NCBI GenBank assembly: GCA_009667805.1
Contig: CM019063.1
Coordinates: 55,660,881 to 55,724,880, forward strand
Length of the DNA stretch: 64,000 bases
Reading direction: 5' to 3'
Source of the DNA: Leptobrachium leishanense
Taxonomy: Eukaryota; Chordata; Amphibia; Anura; Megophryidae
The notes beneath the pieces were generated by a model. That model searched no databases. It was not told the origin of the DNA and saw only the letters and a list, made by a program, of their open reading frames with translations. This document shows positions 11,572 through 21,691 of this stretch, one piece after another. Within the stretch, counting starts at the first letter, position 1. Each line of letters begins with the position of its first letter. The translations under genes were made by a program, and so were the position numbers.

Positions 11572-14218
11572 CAGGGCCGCCATCAGGGCATTACGCCCAA
11601 TACTGCCGTAAGGGGCCTGGGCCCGGTGGGGGCCCGGGCCGCTGGGGCCTGGGGGGAGGATCCCGGGCCCCCGACGGCAGCGGCGTCGCCCTTTAACAGC
11701 TCCGGTATCGGACTCAATGAGTCCAAATCCGGAGCTGTGTCCCTGCTGCTGCTGCAGGAGCCGGAGGAGACTGAGACACTGTGTCTCCCCCGGCTCCTGG
11801 CAGCTTCACTTCCTGGCTGGGCGGGGCCAAGCAGCGTGTGAGGGGCCTCCCAAGCACGTTGCTTTGGCTCCGCCCCTCCACTCAGTGGAGCTGCGCGCCG
11901 GAGCTGGAGGGACCAGGAAGAAGACAGAAGAAAAGAAGAGAAGAAAATTGAAGAAAAGAAGATAGAAGACAGCGAGTGGTGACCCAGGGCCCAGACCCTA
12001 AGACCCAGGGCCCAGACCCCTAGGCCCAGACCCCTAGGCCCAAACCCAGGACCCAGACCCCTAGGCTCAGACCCAGGGCCCAGACCCCAAGGCCCAGACC
12101 CTATGGCCCAGGGCCCAGACCCCTAGGCCCAACCCAGGGCCCAGACCCCCTAGACCCAAACCCAGGGCCCAGACCCCCTAGACCCAAACCCAGGGCCCAG
12201 ACCCCCTAGACCCAAACCCAGGGCCCAGACCCCCTAGACCCAAACCCAGGGCCCAGACCCCCTAGACCCAAACCCAGGGCCTAGACCCAAACCCAGGGCC
12301 CAGACCCCAAGGCCCAGGACCCAGACCCCCTAGGCCCAAACCCAGGGCCCAGACCCCTAGGCCCAAACCCAGGACCCAAAGCCCAGACCCAGGGCCCAGA
12401 CCCAAGGCCCAGACCACCTAGGCCCAAACCCAGGGCCCAGACCCCAAGGCCCAGACCCTAAGGCCCAGACCCTAAGGCCCAGACCCAAGGCCCAGACCCT
12501 AGGGCCCAGACCCCTAGGGCCCAGACCCCTAGGGCCCAGACCCAGGACCCAAGGCCCAGACCCTGGGCCCAAACCCAGGGCCCAGACCCCTAGGCTCAGA
12601 CCCAGACCTCTAGGCCCAGACCTCTAGGCCCAGACCCCAGGGCCCAGACCCCAAGGCCCAGACCCCAAGGCCCAGGGTCCAGACCCCTAGGCCCAGGGCC
12701 AAGGCCCAGACCCAGGGCAAATGCCCAGGGCCCAGACCCCAAGACCCAAACCCAGGGCCCAGACCCTATGGCCCAGACCCAGGGCAAAGGCCCAGACCCA
12801 GGGCCCAGACCCATGGCCCAGACCCCTGGGCCCAGACACTAGGGCCCAGACCCAGGGCCCAGACCCCCTAGGCCCAAACCCTGGGCCCAGACCCCCTAGG
12901 CCCAAACCCTGGGCCCAGACCCCCTAGGCCCAAACCCAGGGCCCAGACCCCCTAGGCCCAAACCCTGGGCCCAGACCCCCTAGGCCCAAACCCTAGGCCC
13001 AGACCCCTAGGCCCAGACCCCCTAGCCCAAACCCTGGGCCCAGACCCCCTAGGCCCAAACCCTGGGCCCAGACCCCCTAGGCCCAAACCCTGGGCCCAGA
13101 CCCCCTAGGCCCAAACCCTGGCCCAGACCCCCTAGGCCCAAACCCAGGGCCCAGACCCCTAGGCCCAAACCCAGGGCCCAGACCCCTAGGCCCAAACCCA
13201 GGACCCAAGGCCCAGACCCTGGGCCCAGACCCCCTAGGCCCAAACCCAGGCCCAGACCCCTAAGCCCAAACCCAGGCCCAGACCCCAAGGCCCAGACCCA
13301 GGGCCCAGACACTAGGGCCCAGACCCAGGGCCCAGACCCCTAGGCCCAAACCCAGGACCCAGGGCCCAGACCCCTAGGCCCAAACCCAGGACCCAAGGCC
13401 CAGACCCTGGGCCCAGACCCCCTAGGCCCAAACCCAGGGCCCAGACCCAGGGCCCAGACCCCTAAGCCCAAACACAGGGCCCAGACCCAGGGCCCAGACA
13501 CTAGGGCCCAGGGCCCAGACCCTGGGCCCAGACCCCCTAGGCCCAAACCCAGGGCCCAGACCCCTAGGCCCAAACCCAGAACCCAAGGCCCAGACCCTGG
13601 GCCCAGACCCCCTAGGCCCAAACCCAAGGCCCAGACCCTGGGCCCAGACCCCCTAGGCCCAAACCCTAGGGCCCAGACCCCCTAGGCCCAGACCCAGGGC
13701 CCAGACCCCCTAGGCCCAGACCCAGGGCCCAGACCCCCTAGGCCCAGACCCCCTAGGCCCAGACCCAGTGCCCAGACCCCCTAGGCCCAAACCCAGGGCC
13801 CAGACCCTAGGACCCAGACCCCAAGGCCCAGGGACCAGACCCAGAGACCAGGGCCCAGGCCAGACCCCAGGGACCAGACCTCAGGGACCAGACCTCAGGG
13901 ACCAGACCCCAAGGCCCAGTCCCAAGGCCCAGACCCAGACCCAAAGGCCATCATACACAGCCCGTTTCTGTGAGATTTATTGCTGTGGATTCTGTGATAT
14001 GTTCAGACACACCGCTCATTACTGTGAGTTTTATTGCTGTGGATACTGTGATAAGCTAATACACACTGCACATTACTGGGAGTTTTATTGCTGTGGTGCT
14101 ATGTTATGTCCTTTTTTTTGAAGGGGGAGAAAAGCTGTTAGAGGTTGAGGGGGGGGGCCCTGGGGGGCCCCATCGTGAGGTTTAGTAAGGGGCCCCATCA
14201 TTTCTGATGGCTGCCCTG
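11572..14218 (+). mobile_element. hAT-like element with large G/C minisatellite
   Basis: The termini are CAGGGCCGCCATCAGGGC and, at the right, GATGGCTGCCCTG in inverted orientation. There is an exact 8-bp duplication AACATGAT at 11564-11571 and 14219-14226. The left unique part (11572-11980) is GC-rich, the middle is a minisatellite of about 2 kb, and the right part has three diverged copies of a roughly 63-bp unit (ttattgctgtgg, 13957-14105). No transposase frame is seen. It is nested in the TTAA element. Confidence 0.88.
11985..13955 (+). repeat. CCCAGG/CCCTAGG minisatellite array
   Basis: Irregular units built from AGGGCCCAGACC, CCCTAGGCCCAAACC and AGGACCCA, about 12-28 bp each, run for nearly 2 kb. 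The plus strand is extremely C-rich and the minus strand G-rich. Long Gly/Leu/Trp-rich frames on the minus strand and Pro-rich frames on the plus strand result from the repeat and are not genes. Confidence 0.92.
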
Positions 14219-14291
14219 AACATGATGAGCAAAACCGGTAAAAATTACCTCATCACAGAGGCGTGAAAGGCCTCAGCAGCGAAAGGGTTAA

Positions 14292-15714
14292 AAGGGAAGA
14301 GTCTTCCTATGTCTGCACTGCATTCCTCTGCCTTTCTTAGTTCCACATCTTTGACCTGAACTTTGAGGACTCTGCCAAAGTGTTCCCAATCTTTCCCAAC
14401 CACCACTGGGTATGGCAACTTTTCAGCCACCCCTGTAACAACCTGGGATGCATATCCATCTATCTGAAGATTAATTTTTGCTGAGGGGTAGGATTTTATA
14501 TCGCCATGTATGCACATTATGAGCACAGGTTCTTGGGAGTCCAAGAAGCTGAAGTTGACAAGATCCTGTTGTACCAGAGTTCTCCTACAACCTGAATCAA
14601 CAAGGGCCCTGACTTCTATGCCATTCACCCATGCTGGGACTACAAAAGCTTCCAGGTCATTCACTTCAGAGTTAACTGCATAACACTGGCCAACATAGTC
14701 ACACTCCATAGAGTCCACAGAGGAACAAAATTTTGCGATATGCCCACTTTCTCCACACTTAAAGCATACCAGCTGCCTTTCTTGTACCTGATCATTGCTT
14801 AAAGCCCTCACTTTATTGCCAGAAGGCCTTTCTGTACTGGTCTTAGACCAGGGACTTGCTAGAGTTGAGTTCTCCTTAGAGACTTTCTCCCTCCCTGATA
14901 GAGGGGCATTTAAAACACAAGGTTGCTTCCCTAAGGTTTCCCACTTCTCTCTTTTACTTTGCTTTTGAGCAACCTGATACCCATGGGTATCCTCTGCCTG
15001 CAGAAACTCTTCTGAAATTTGGACAGCATAATCCAAGGAACTGCGTTTGTGTCGTGAAACCCATTGGGACAGACCCTTTGGGAGCTGTTTGATGTATTGT
15101 TCCAGGATTAACAAATCCATAATTTCAGAGACTGGGCGAGTAGCAGGCTTTAACCATTTATATGCCAAATCTTTAAACTGCTGAGCAAAAGCCCTAGGGG
15201 GAGTGCCCAAAACAAATGTCTTATTCCTGAACTTATTTCTATAACATTCATCAGAAAGACCAAGACGATTCAGGATAGCAGATTTCAGTATATCATAGTC
15301 CCCTGCTTCGGCTTCCCCCAAACACTGATAAGCAGCCTGCGCTTCACCGGTTAAAAAGGGAGCCAGTCTTATAACCCAGGTACCTTTCTTCCACTGGGCC
15401 AGGGTTGCAAGTCTCTCAAATGCAGTCAGGTAGGCTTCTGGATCATCCTCTGGTCCCATCTTGGTCAGGGCATGGGAGAAGGACTCCTTAGAAGAACCGT
15501 CTGTTGCACCTTGTTCCCTTGTAAACTCCAGAAGCTGCTGTATAAGTGCCACTTGGAACTCCTGCTGTTGCGTCTCAGTCTGTAGTTGTTGCTGCTGGGC
15601 ATGTTACTGTTTCTGGATGGATTGCATCTGCTGTAGTAGCTGAAGCTGGAACTCCTGTTGCTGCCTCTGCTGTTGCTGTTCCATCATCCACTTTAACAGC
15701 TTGTCAGAATCCAT
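14292..15714 (-). pseudogene. gypsy gag-protease region, truncated and with a stop
   Basis: The start is the ATG at 15714, which opens a Gln-rich N-terminus (MDSDKLLKWMMEQQQ). A TAA at 15604-15606 interrupts it, and an alternative ATG lies at 15552. The body has a retrotransposon-gag region (AYLTAFERLATLAQWKKGTW). A CCHC knuckle CFKCGESGHIAKFC lies near 14770-14730. A protease-type DSG in RALVDSGCRRTLV lies near 14600. The frame then runs into the TTAA insertion at 14291, so the last residues of the open frame belong to the invading element. Gag would package the RNA; the protease would process the polyprotein. Confidence 0.85.
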
Positions 15715-15842
15715 TTTCCTAAGAAACAGAAACACAATCCTAGTGCAGATTGCCTGTACTTTGCGCACACCCAGGAAATGTCACAAATGAGGTACTCTTA
15801 CCAACTGCCAATGTGAATCAGGCACATCTCCACTCCACGGTT

Positions 15843-15870
15843 TATATCGATCCCACCGCTGCCACCATAA
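15843..15870 (-). other. Primer-binding-site region of the gypsy element
   Basis: Immediately inside the 5' LTR, on the minus strand, the sequence reads TTATGGTGGCAGCGGTGGGA. The TGGTGGCAGCGG stretch begins within a few bases of the LTR end, where a tRNA primer site is expected. I cannot assign the tRNA from memory with confidence. Confidence 0.5.
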
Positions 15871-16141
15871 TGTAATGGAGTGGACCTGGTCACGTGAACA
15901 CCACAGCAGGGAAAGTGTTTCATCAAGCCATCTTTATTCCTTGTAGCACAGGTGTATACAGGCACAGCGGCTTGGTTCAACCAAATAAACAAAAGAAGAA
16001 AAAAACCTTTCTCTTCTATCCAGCAATCAATGTAACAAAAGATTGTGTCCTCAAATCACAGGCCTTTAGGAGCTGTGTCTGTCTGAGGGGAGATCCACCA
16101 AAAATGAACCTCCTGTGCCTGTATAGGCGTGTCTCTTTTAA
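15871..16141 (-). repeat. 5' LTR, larger part (split by insertion)
   Basis: It matches 7151-7420 with one visible difference. The copy breaks off at TTTTAA where the TTAA element starts. The remaining LTR sequence resumes at 20967. Confidence 0.9.
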
Positions 16142-17670
16142 CCCCTTAAGGACGGGAGTAATTTTACAACGTCGGCGCTGTTTCGGAAGTAGAAGTTTGC
16201 TGAGCTCATTTTGGCCATTTTTAAGTCACGTATTCTTATACCACCCAGACAAATTATATATCGTTCTTTCCGGCAGACTCAGCAGATTAATAATATATCA
16301 TTATTATATGTATATGTCATGCCCTGCCAAAATGCTATAACAAAAAATTTAAAAAAATGTGAATTTTCAATAAAATTTCAATCTTCCACAGTGTGTAAAG
16401 TGTTTTTTTTTTTTAAATTGTATTATCCGAGGCTCTGCGGTCATATTCTATTGGGTAGATTTGTTAAAAAAATTAGAACGGGGAACCCATTTTTTTTTGG
16501 GGAGAAATTGCGTGATTTTAGCTAAACCCCCCAAAAAAAAAAAATCATTAGTGAAGCATCATTGTTCACATTATAATTGAAATGTGAACAATAGTGCTGC
16601 ATTAAAAAAAACAAATTTTTTTTTTATTATTATATTTATTATTTTTTTATTATTTTTATTTTTACTTTTTTTACACTTTTATTTTACTTTTACCATGGTC
16701 ATGTTTGATATCATTGGAAAGGCCATGCTTTGGCCTTTCCAGCAATATCAGCCATGACCCCCTAGCTGCCACCGATCAGGGGGGTTCTTTGAACCCCTTT
16801 ATCTCCTATCTCCTGCAAGGGATTTCCATAGGAAATTCCTTTGCAGCTAGGGGGTTCCCGGTTAACTGACATCATCGCGCATGGCGCGATGAGTCAGTTG
16901 ACCGGGGGGTGACCCAGAGGTGGGGGCTGCCATCCAAGATGGCGGCCCCCACCGGAAATAGGCCGCGATCGGGCACAAATTAGTGCCCGGTCGCGACCTG
17001 GCAACTAAGGGGTTAACCCCCCATACATCGCTGGTAAGGTCAGGCTGTGACCCTTCCAGCGATGCTGGCCACAGCCGCCGGGGACCAGGCGATCGGGAGA
17101 TAGAGGGATCTGAAGGATCCCTCCCCTCCAGGCGCTTCCCCTGCTCCGGCGGGGGGGGACGCCTGAAACTGACGTCATCGCGCCACCGGCGCGATGACGT
17201 CACAGCGCCGGAGGAGGGATCACACTGATCTGACTCCGCGGGAGTCAGAGCAGCGTGGGAGCGACCGGAGGAGGTAAGTATAAAGCGAGGGGGGCTGTAA
17301 ACGCCGAGGACGTACATTTACGTCCTGCGGCGTCAAAGCCCGCCTAAGGCTGGGGTCAGACCAGCGCACTTTAAACGCGCGTTCTGGCGCACATAATCAC
17401 GGCCGCACTAGCAGCAAATGACGGGCAATGACGGCCAATATACGAAGTACGGTCGCACGAAAGTCCGGCCGCGCAACGTAAGTGGAAAACGAACGCATTT
17501 TTTCGAGCACGCCGAACCGCTAGTACGGGCGTACAGATTGCGCAGCTGCGGCATAGCGGCGTGTTTGCGTGATTTGGAGACGTCAGACGCTGCACATGTG
17601 CGGCCTATATAACGTCCAGACGAAAAAAGTGTCCTGTGGTGGCTGTTGTGGTACCTGGCAATTGCAGAAG

Positions 17671-17854
17671 ATGGCTGGTCTGGATATTGATGTGGAGCGT
17701 CTGATAGCGGCAGTGGCGGAGCATCCCGAGATTTGGGACACGGCTTGTGACCTGTACAAGGACAAACTGAGAAAGGCCAGCGCATGGGTTGCAGTCTCGA
17801 GGGAGGTGTACCTGGACTATGATACGTGGTCTGACAGAGAGCAGAAGCTACAGA
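17671..17854 (+). CDS. Harbinger MADF-domain protein, exon 1
   Basis: Starts at ATG (MAGLDIDVERLIAAV). It encodes the N-terminal half of a MADF domain: ERLIAAVAEHPEIWD, then LYKD, then SAWVAVSREV. It ends at a donor AGA|gtgagt after codon 61 plus one base. MADF is a Myb/SANT-related DNA-binding fold. In Harbinger elements a second Myb/SANT-like protein partners the transposase in nuclear import and binding of the element ends. Family assignment is from motif recognition. Confidence 0.8.
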
Positions 17855-17934
17855 GTGAGTACTTGATTATTTAATTCATAATCACATGTAAATTGCATGT
17901 ACAATAAAAGTAAAGGCAAACATAATAAGTGCCG

Positions 17935-18821
17935 TCACATGTTAAATGCTCCCCAGCTGCCAGGGCACCTGCCTGCATCGCTAGTAAAATAATTAGCCAG
18001 AGCATCGCGAAACCTGTTGCTGTGTCTATTCACAGCTATTATGTCATGGTTTGCATATTCATCCAGACCCGTAACTGTGAGGGTATCAGCGAAATTAAAA
18101 CCATCCCTCGCACGAACATAATTATGTAGGATGCAACAGCATTTCACTATATCCACACAGAAGTCCACATTCACATCAAGCGGTCTATGAAAAATCCTCC
18201 ACTTGTTGGTCAGTATGCCAAAGCTACACTCCACATACCGTCTCGCCCGCGACAGCCTGTAATTAAACACCCGCTTCCTCACAGTCAGGTGTGTCCCTGA
18301 GTAGGGCCTTAGGAGATGTGTGGATAGGCCGAATGCTTCATCACCCACGAAGGCATAGGGGACTACCACGTCACTGCCAGGCAATGGTGCGGGTCTGGGT
18401 ATGTGCAGGGTCCCACTCTCGAGCTCATTCCACAGTGTAGAGTTCCTGAACAGTGTGGAGTCAGAGTCTTTGCCGTATGATCCGACATCCACATACACAA
18501 AATTATAGTTGGCATCTGCCACCGCCAGTAGGCCAATGGAAAAGAAATGTTTATAATTTTGATACAGTGAGCCACTGTGCAGTGGCTTCACTATGCGGAC
18601 ATGTTTGCCATCCACGGCTCAAGGCAATTGGGGAAGTTGGCTCTCCCCCAAATCCTGCTGCAATTGCTACCCATGCCTCGTCCATGGGTGTTGGTAAACA
18701 TTGCTTCTTCATGGTTTCCCATATTGTTTGGCACACCTTGCGGACGATCTCACCAGCTGTTGATCTGCCAACGCGGAAGTTGTAATGCAGATCCTTCAAA
18801 CTGCATCCACTAGCAAGATAC
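17935..18821 (-). pseudogene. Harbinger transposase, exon 2 (DDE domain), frameshifted
   Basis: On the minus strand the acceptor tcatatttcccag leads into YLASGCSLKDLHYNFRVGRS, the region preceding the HARBI1-type DDE nuclease. First Asp is in MDGKHVRIV (about 18611), second in YGKDSDSTLFRNS (about 18475), and Glu in RYVECSFGIL (about 18235). Two single-base losses near 18645 and 18619 shift the frame just before the first Asp. The frame then stays open to the stop at 17935. Function in an intact copy: DNA cleavage and integration at 3-bp TWA targets. Confidence 0.85.
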
Positions 18822-18900
18822 CTGGGAAATATGAATTAAATCTGTGTTATGATCACATCATATGAACCGACCCTAATGTCACTCTCATTATGTTTTGCAG

Positions 18901-19757
18901 CACATGAAATTAGCAACAAGTGGCGCACTATCAGGGACAACTACACCCGGGTCCTGAAGAAGGAAGCGGCAGCTGCGCGCTCTGGAGCTGGGGCAAGGAG
19001 GAAGGTGCACAGCTATCTTTACGCCGAACAATTGTCGTTCCTCAGGAGGACCCAGGAGCCAAGGCCAACTGCGAGCAGCATTGACCAGACATCCACCTCT
19101 GGGTCACAGGAGCAACACCTGCCGGCAGGGGGTTCTGCCAGCTGGCAGGAGGAGGTTGACCAGGGTGGCATGGACTCGCAGGTGGAGGGGGAGGTGGAGA
19201 CCGGACCGGTGCCAGCTGCAGCACCGAGAGACAGCACCAGACCGGCTCACAACAGGAGGAGGGGACCGCCTAGCGACTTCGAGCAGGCCATGGTCAGGTT
19301 CATGGGGTCGCACAATCCACAACCTCCACGCTGCACCATCACTGACAGTGAGGACATGTCCTTTGTCCATTCCTGTCAATCCCTGCTGGACCAGATGACC
19401 CCGGCGCAGAAGGTGGAGTACCGCCGCAGATCCCTGGACCTCATCCATGAGATCCTGTCCCGTCCAGAACAGGCTGCGGTCTACTATGGTGCGGTGCCAC
19501 AACGCCATCAGGCCACTGGTTATGCCAGCCACAGCCAGGCGCCACCCACCCACCCACCCATGTCCCATGTTGCTGGGCCTCCCCAGAGTCTGGCTACCGC
19601 CGCGGATCCACACATGGTCCTCATGAGCCAGATGCTCCTCTGTACGAGGATTTGTGAGGTGTCTTGTATGTTTTTGGTTGACATGCTGTTCCTGTTGTCA
19701 CTGTTATGTTTTGTCCTTCATGTTATTTTCTTTTGTATATATGTTACAAATATGTAA
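18901..19757 (+). CDS. Harbinger MADF-domain protein, exon 2 (C-terminal, BESS-like)
   Basis: The acceptor ttatgttttgcag precedes it, and joining to 17854 restores an ACA codon in frame. It completes the MADF domain with HEISNKWRTIRDNYTRVLKKE, then has a basic/low-complexity linker rich in Arg, Pro and Gln. A segment around EDMSFVHSCQSLLDQM with YRRRSLDLIHEIL resembles a BESS motif, the usual C-terminal partner of MADF. Total length would be about 346 residues. The last 35 or so residues are hydrophobic and may read past a natural end. It lies inside the intron of the opposite-strand transposase gene. Confidence 0.75.
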
Positions 19758-19936
19758 TTCATTTATTTTCTTGTTTATTACAATATATTTCTATTTACAT
19801 ACATTCTTGTCAGTGTCAGAGGTTTTTTTGACGTGTCTTGAAATGTGATGCCTGCGTGTGGGTGGGTATGAATGTGCTTGCGTACATGTCACTACAGACC
19901 GACAATAGGGACTCTGCACACCGAGCACATGTCTGC

Positions 19937-20372
19937 TAGGCTTGTGCACCTTTTATTTTTTTCGGGTCGATTCTGTTCGATGTTTCGGATTTTTAAACTT
20001 TTCGATTCGGCTCGTTTCTACCCATCGCTGTTTCGATTCGGTTCGGCTCGACTCGTTTGCCGTGTACTTTTTTCTCGGAATTTCGACCATGTTTCGTATT
20101 TGCGTGTCACTTAGCTCGTTTTATGTATCGACTTTTCGTAAGTTCGGAAATTCTCGTTTCTTCGGAACGTCTGTTCTCCTCGTTTCAAAGCAATAAATTT
20201 CGATTTGACTCATTTCAAGTCATTCGAAAATTCCGTAAATATTTCGGGTCGGCTCGGAAAACGTTTCGGATCTGACGTTTTCGGATCTCAAATGTTCGGT
20301 AATTCGGCCGCATCCGAAAACACGAATCGGGAAATTGCGTGAAAATTCCGAAACCTGAAACGCACATCCCTA
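19937..20372 (+). mobile_element. hAT-like MITE (TTCGG-rich family), copy 2
   Basis: Same family and orientation as 5657-6194, beginning TAGGCTTGTGCACC and ending CGCACATCCCTA. It has its own exact 8-bp duplication ATGTCTGC (19929-19936 and 20373-20380). It sits in the Harbinger transposase intron downstream of the MADF exon, the innermost layer of a four-deep nest. It is noncoding. Confidence 0.9.
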
Positions 20373-20425
20373 ATGTCTGCTGACTGCCAGCGAAGTCATG
20401 CATACAGGTGTTTGGAAGTACTTAC

Positions 20426-20706
20426 CGCAAAGTGATGACCAGCATCTCCTCCGGTGGTATGGTGTCCCTCTTGGTCAGCGGCTCCCGTAACTGTGACAAC
20501 AGTTCATCGAATGAGGGGATGGACATCCGCATGTAGTTGAAAAACTTCACGGGGTCCCTCTCTCACAGTGGCCTGTACAGCGTCACAAAGTGGCCATGAG
20601 TGTGTCTGGCAGCGTTGATGGGATGAACCCATGTTCGCCGTTGTCTTTTGTGCTGGAGGTACAGGTAGCCCGTTGCAGCAAACACAAACACTTGCAGTGC
20701 ATCCAT
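20426..20706 (-). pseudogene. Harbinger transposase, exon 1, with in-frame TGA
   Basis: The minus-strand ATG at 20706 opens MDALQVFVFAATGYLYLQHK, followed by HKRQRRTWVHPINAARHTHG. A TGA at 20563-20565 interrupts the frame. Beyond it the same frame continues through FFNYMRMSIPSFDELL and KRDTIPPEEMLVITL to a donor TTGCG|gtaagt. The frame joins exon 2 in phase. The stop looks like a CGA-to-TGA change, which would fit CpG decay; that is inference. Confidence 0.8.
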
Positions 20707-20966
20707 CTTGGTGAAACGCCACCATCCACGAAATGGCTTTTTATACCCCTTCACCTTAATTTTTGATTCACCTATTGATTTGGTAAATTAGATTACGCGT
20801 TTAATTGCAGATCCGTAAAAAATCACGCCCGAAAATGTGCATCGTATGACCGTTTTCGCGCACTCCGTGAAAAAATACGTCACTTCGTTCGGACGCACTT
20901 TTTTACGTTCGCGTGTAAAAATGCTTTCGTTTGACCCTAGCCTTATGCAGGACGTAAATGTACGTG

Positions 20967-21053
20967 TAAGCCCCAGCAATCACAACATCAAGGGCTGATC
21001 AATCCTGTCAAGTTAACCCTTTCCTCAGGGAACCTTATATACACCCCATCACA
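20967..21053 (-). repeat. 5' LTR, outer part (promoter end)
   Basis: It resumes the LTR with AAGCCCCAGCAATCACAACA and ends ACCCCATCACA, next to the GGCAT duplication. Compared with 7421-7524 it lacks an internal stretch of about 18-20 bp (around ccattgtgtgtgttgct). It carries the TATATAAGG box of the minus-strand promoter. Confidence 0.85.
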
Positions 21054-21331
21054 GGCATCCATAAAATTTCACTAGTACGGTGCTACTGAATAAACAATGC
21101 CATTTTTATGTTTCAAAACCTTATTCCATAGCGTCCTAACATAAAGGATTATTTTTAAATCACAACTTTCTTGCTGCATCATAACCGACGGCAGCCGCTA
21201 GGTGGCGATGTTGGGACAGTAAACTTAGTTCCTGTAAATGCTGATATAAATAATATAGGATTTGATGGAAAGATTAAATCAAATTGGCGTTTCTCCTATC
21301 CAGCCAATCATTCAGCAGAAACAAGACGTGA

Positions 21332-21688
<357 letters not shown>

Positions 21689-21691
21689 TAA

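Larger units (their letters stand above)
10436..14287 (+). mobile_element. TTAA-target (piggyBac-like) nonautonomous element in gypsy coding region
   Basis: It is flanked by TTAA at 10432-10435 and 14288-14291. The ends CCACTTCGATGCGGAGG and, in reverse, CCCTTTCGCTGCTGAGG match at 13 of 17 positions. It separates gag from integrase in the host retrotransposon. The left part has strong GC-rich hairpins (ggaggacgcgctcagcgcgtcc) and several mirrored segments up to about 11100, followed by an A/T-rich tract. A related end recurs at 55872 and a related interior at 37952-38320. No transposase is seen; piggyBac or Kolobok-type mobilisation is inferred from TTAA only. Confidence 0.75.
17348..20942. 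mobile_element. PIF/Harbinger transposon with two interlocked genes
   Basis: The ends GGCTGGGGTCAGACCAGCGC and, at the right in reverse, GGCTAGGGTCAAACGAAAGC are related inverted repeats. The flanks are TAA and TTA, close to the 3-bp target of the superfamily. It encodes a DDE transposase on the minus strand (exons 20706-20426 and 18821-17935) and a MADF-domain protein on the plus strand (exons 17671-17854 and 18901-19757). Each gene's intron spans an exon of the other. A hAT MITE sits in the transposase intron. The transposase is broken; the MADF gene looks intact. Confidence 0.88.
16142..20966. mobile_element. TTAA-type element in the 5' LTR, hosting a Harbinger
   Basis: The left end after TTAA (16138-16141) reads CCCCTTAAGGACGGGAG. 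The A/T-rich interior (16230-16560) is the reverse complement of tracts at 11115-11560 and 37960-38320, so these belong to related families. 16700-17340 is GC-rich with mirrored hairpins such as tgacgtcatcgcgccaccgg. The right end is reduced to about 20 bp (gcaggacgtaaatgtacgtg) and the right TTAA is degraded to GTAA. The right boundary is therefore approximate. Confidence 0.6.
7151..21053 (-). mobile_element. Ty3/gypsy LTR retrotransposon, Gmr1-like domain order, with nested insertions
   Basis: The terminal repeats begin and end TGTAATGGAG...CCCATCACA as read on +, and the whole is flanked by a 5-bp duplication GGCAT (7146-7150 and 21054-21058). Coding is on the minus strand: gag with zinc knuckle and protease motif (15714-14292), then integrase, then reverse transcriptase, then RNase H (10431-7536). 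Integrase upstream of reverse transcriptase is the order known for Gmr1-type elements, unlike ordinary gypsy. No env is seen. Two large DNA-transposon insertions interrupt it (10436-14287 and 16142-20966). It lies wholly in capsl intron 1, antisense to that gene. Confidence 0.88.

Noticed and set aside
12357..13627. Gly/Leu/Trp-rich frames on the minus strand and Pro-rich frames on the plus strand
   Set aside because: Produced by the CCCAGG/CCCTAGG minisatellite; no start context, no non-repeat sequence, all frames alike.
14245..14291. C-terminal tail of the gag open frame
   Set aside because: This part belongs to the inserted TTAA element (it matches 38280-38324), so it is not native gag sequence.
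16862..17317. 151-residue minus-strand frame
   Set aside because: Lies in the GC-rich palindromic left part of the TTAA-type element; no domain and a mirrored frame on the other strand.
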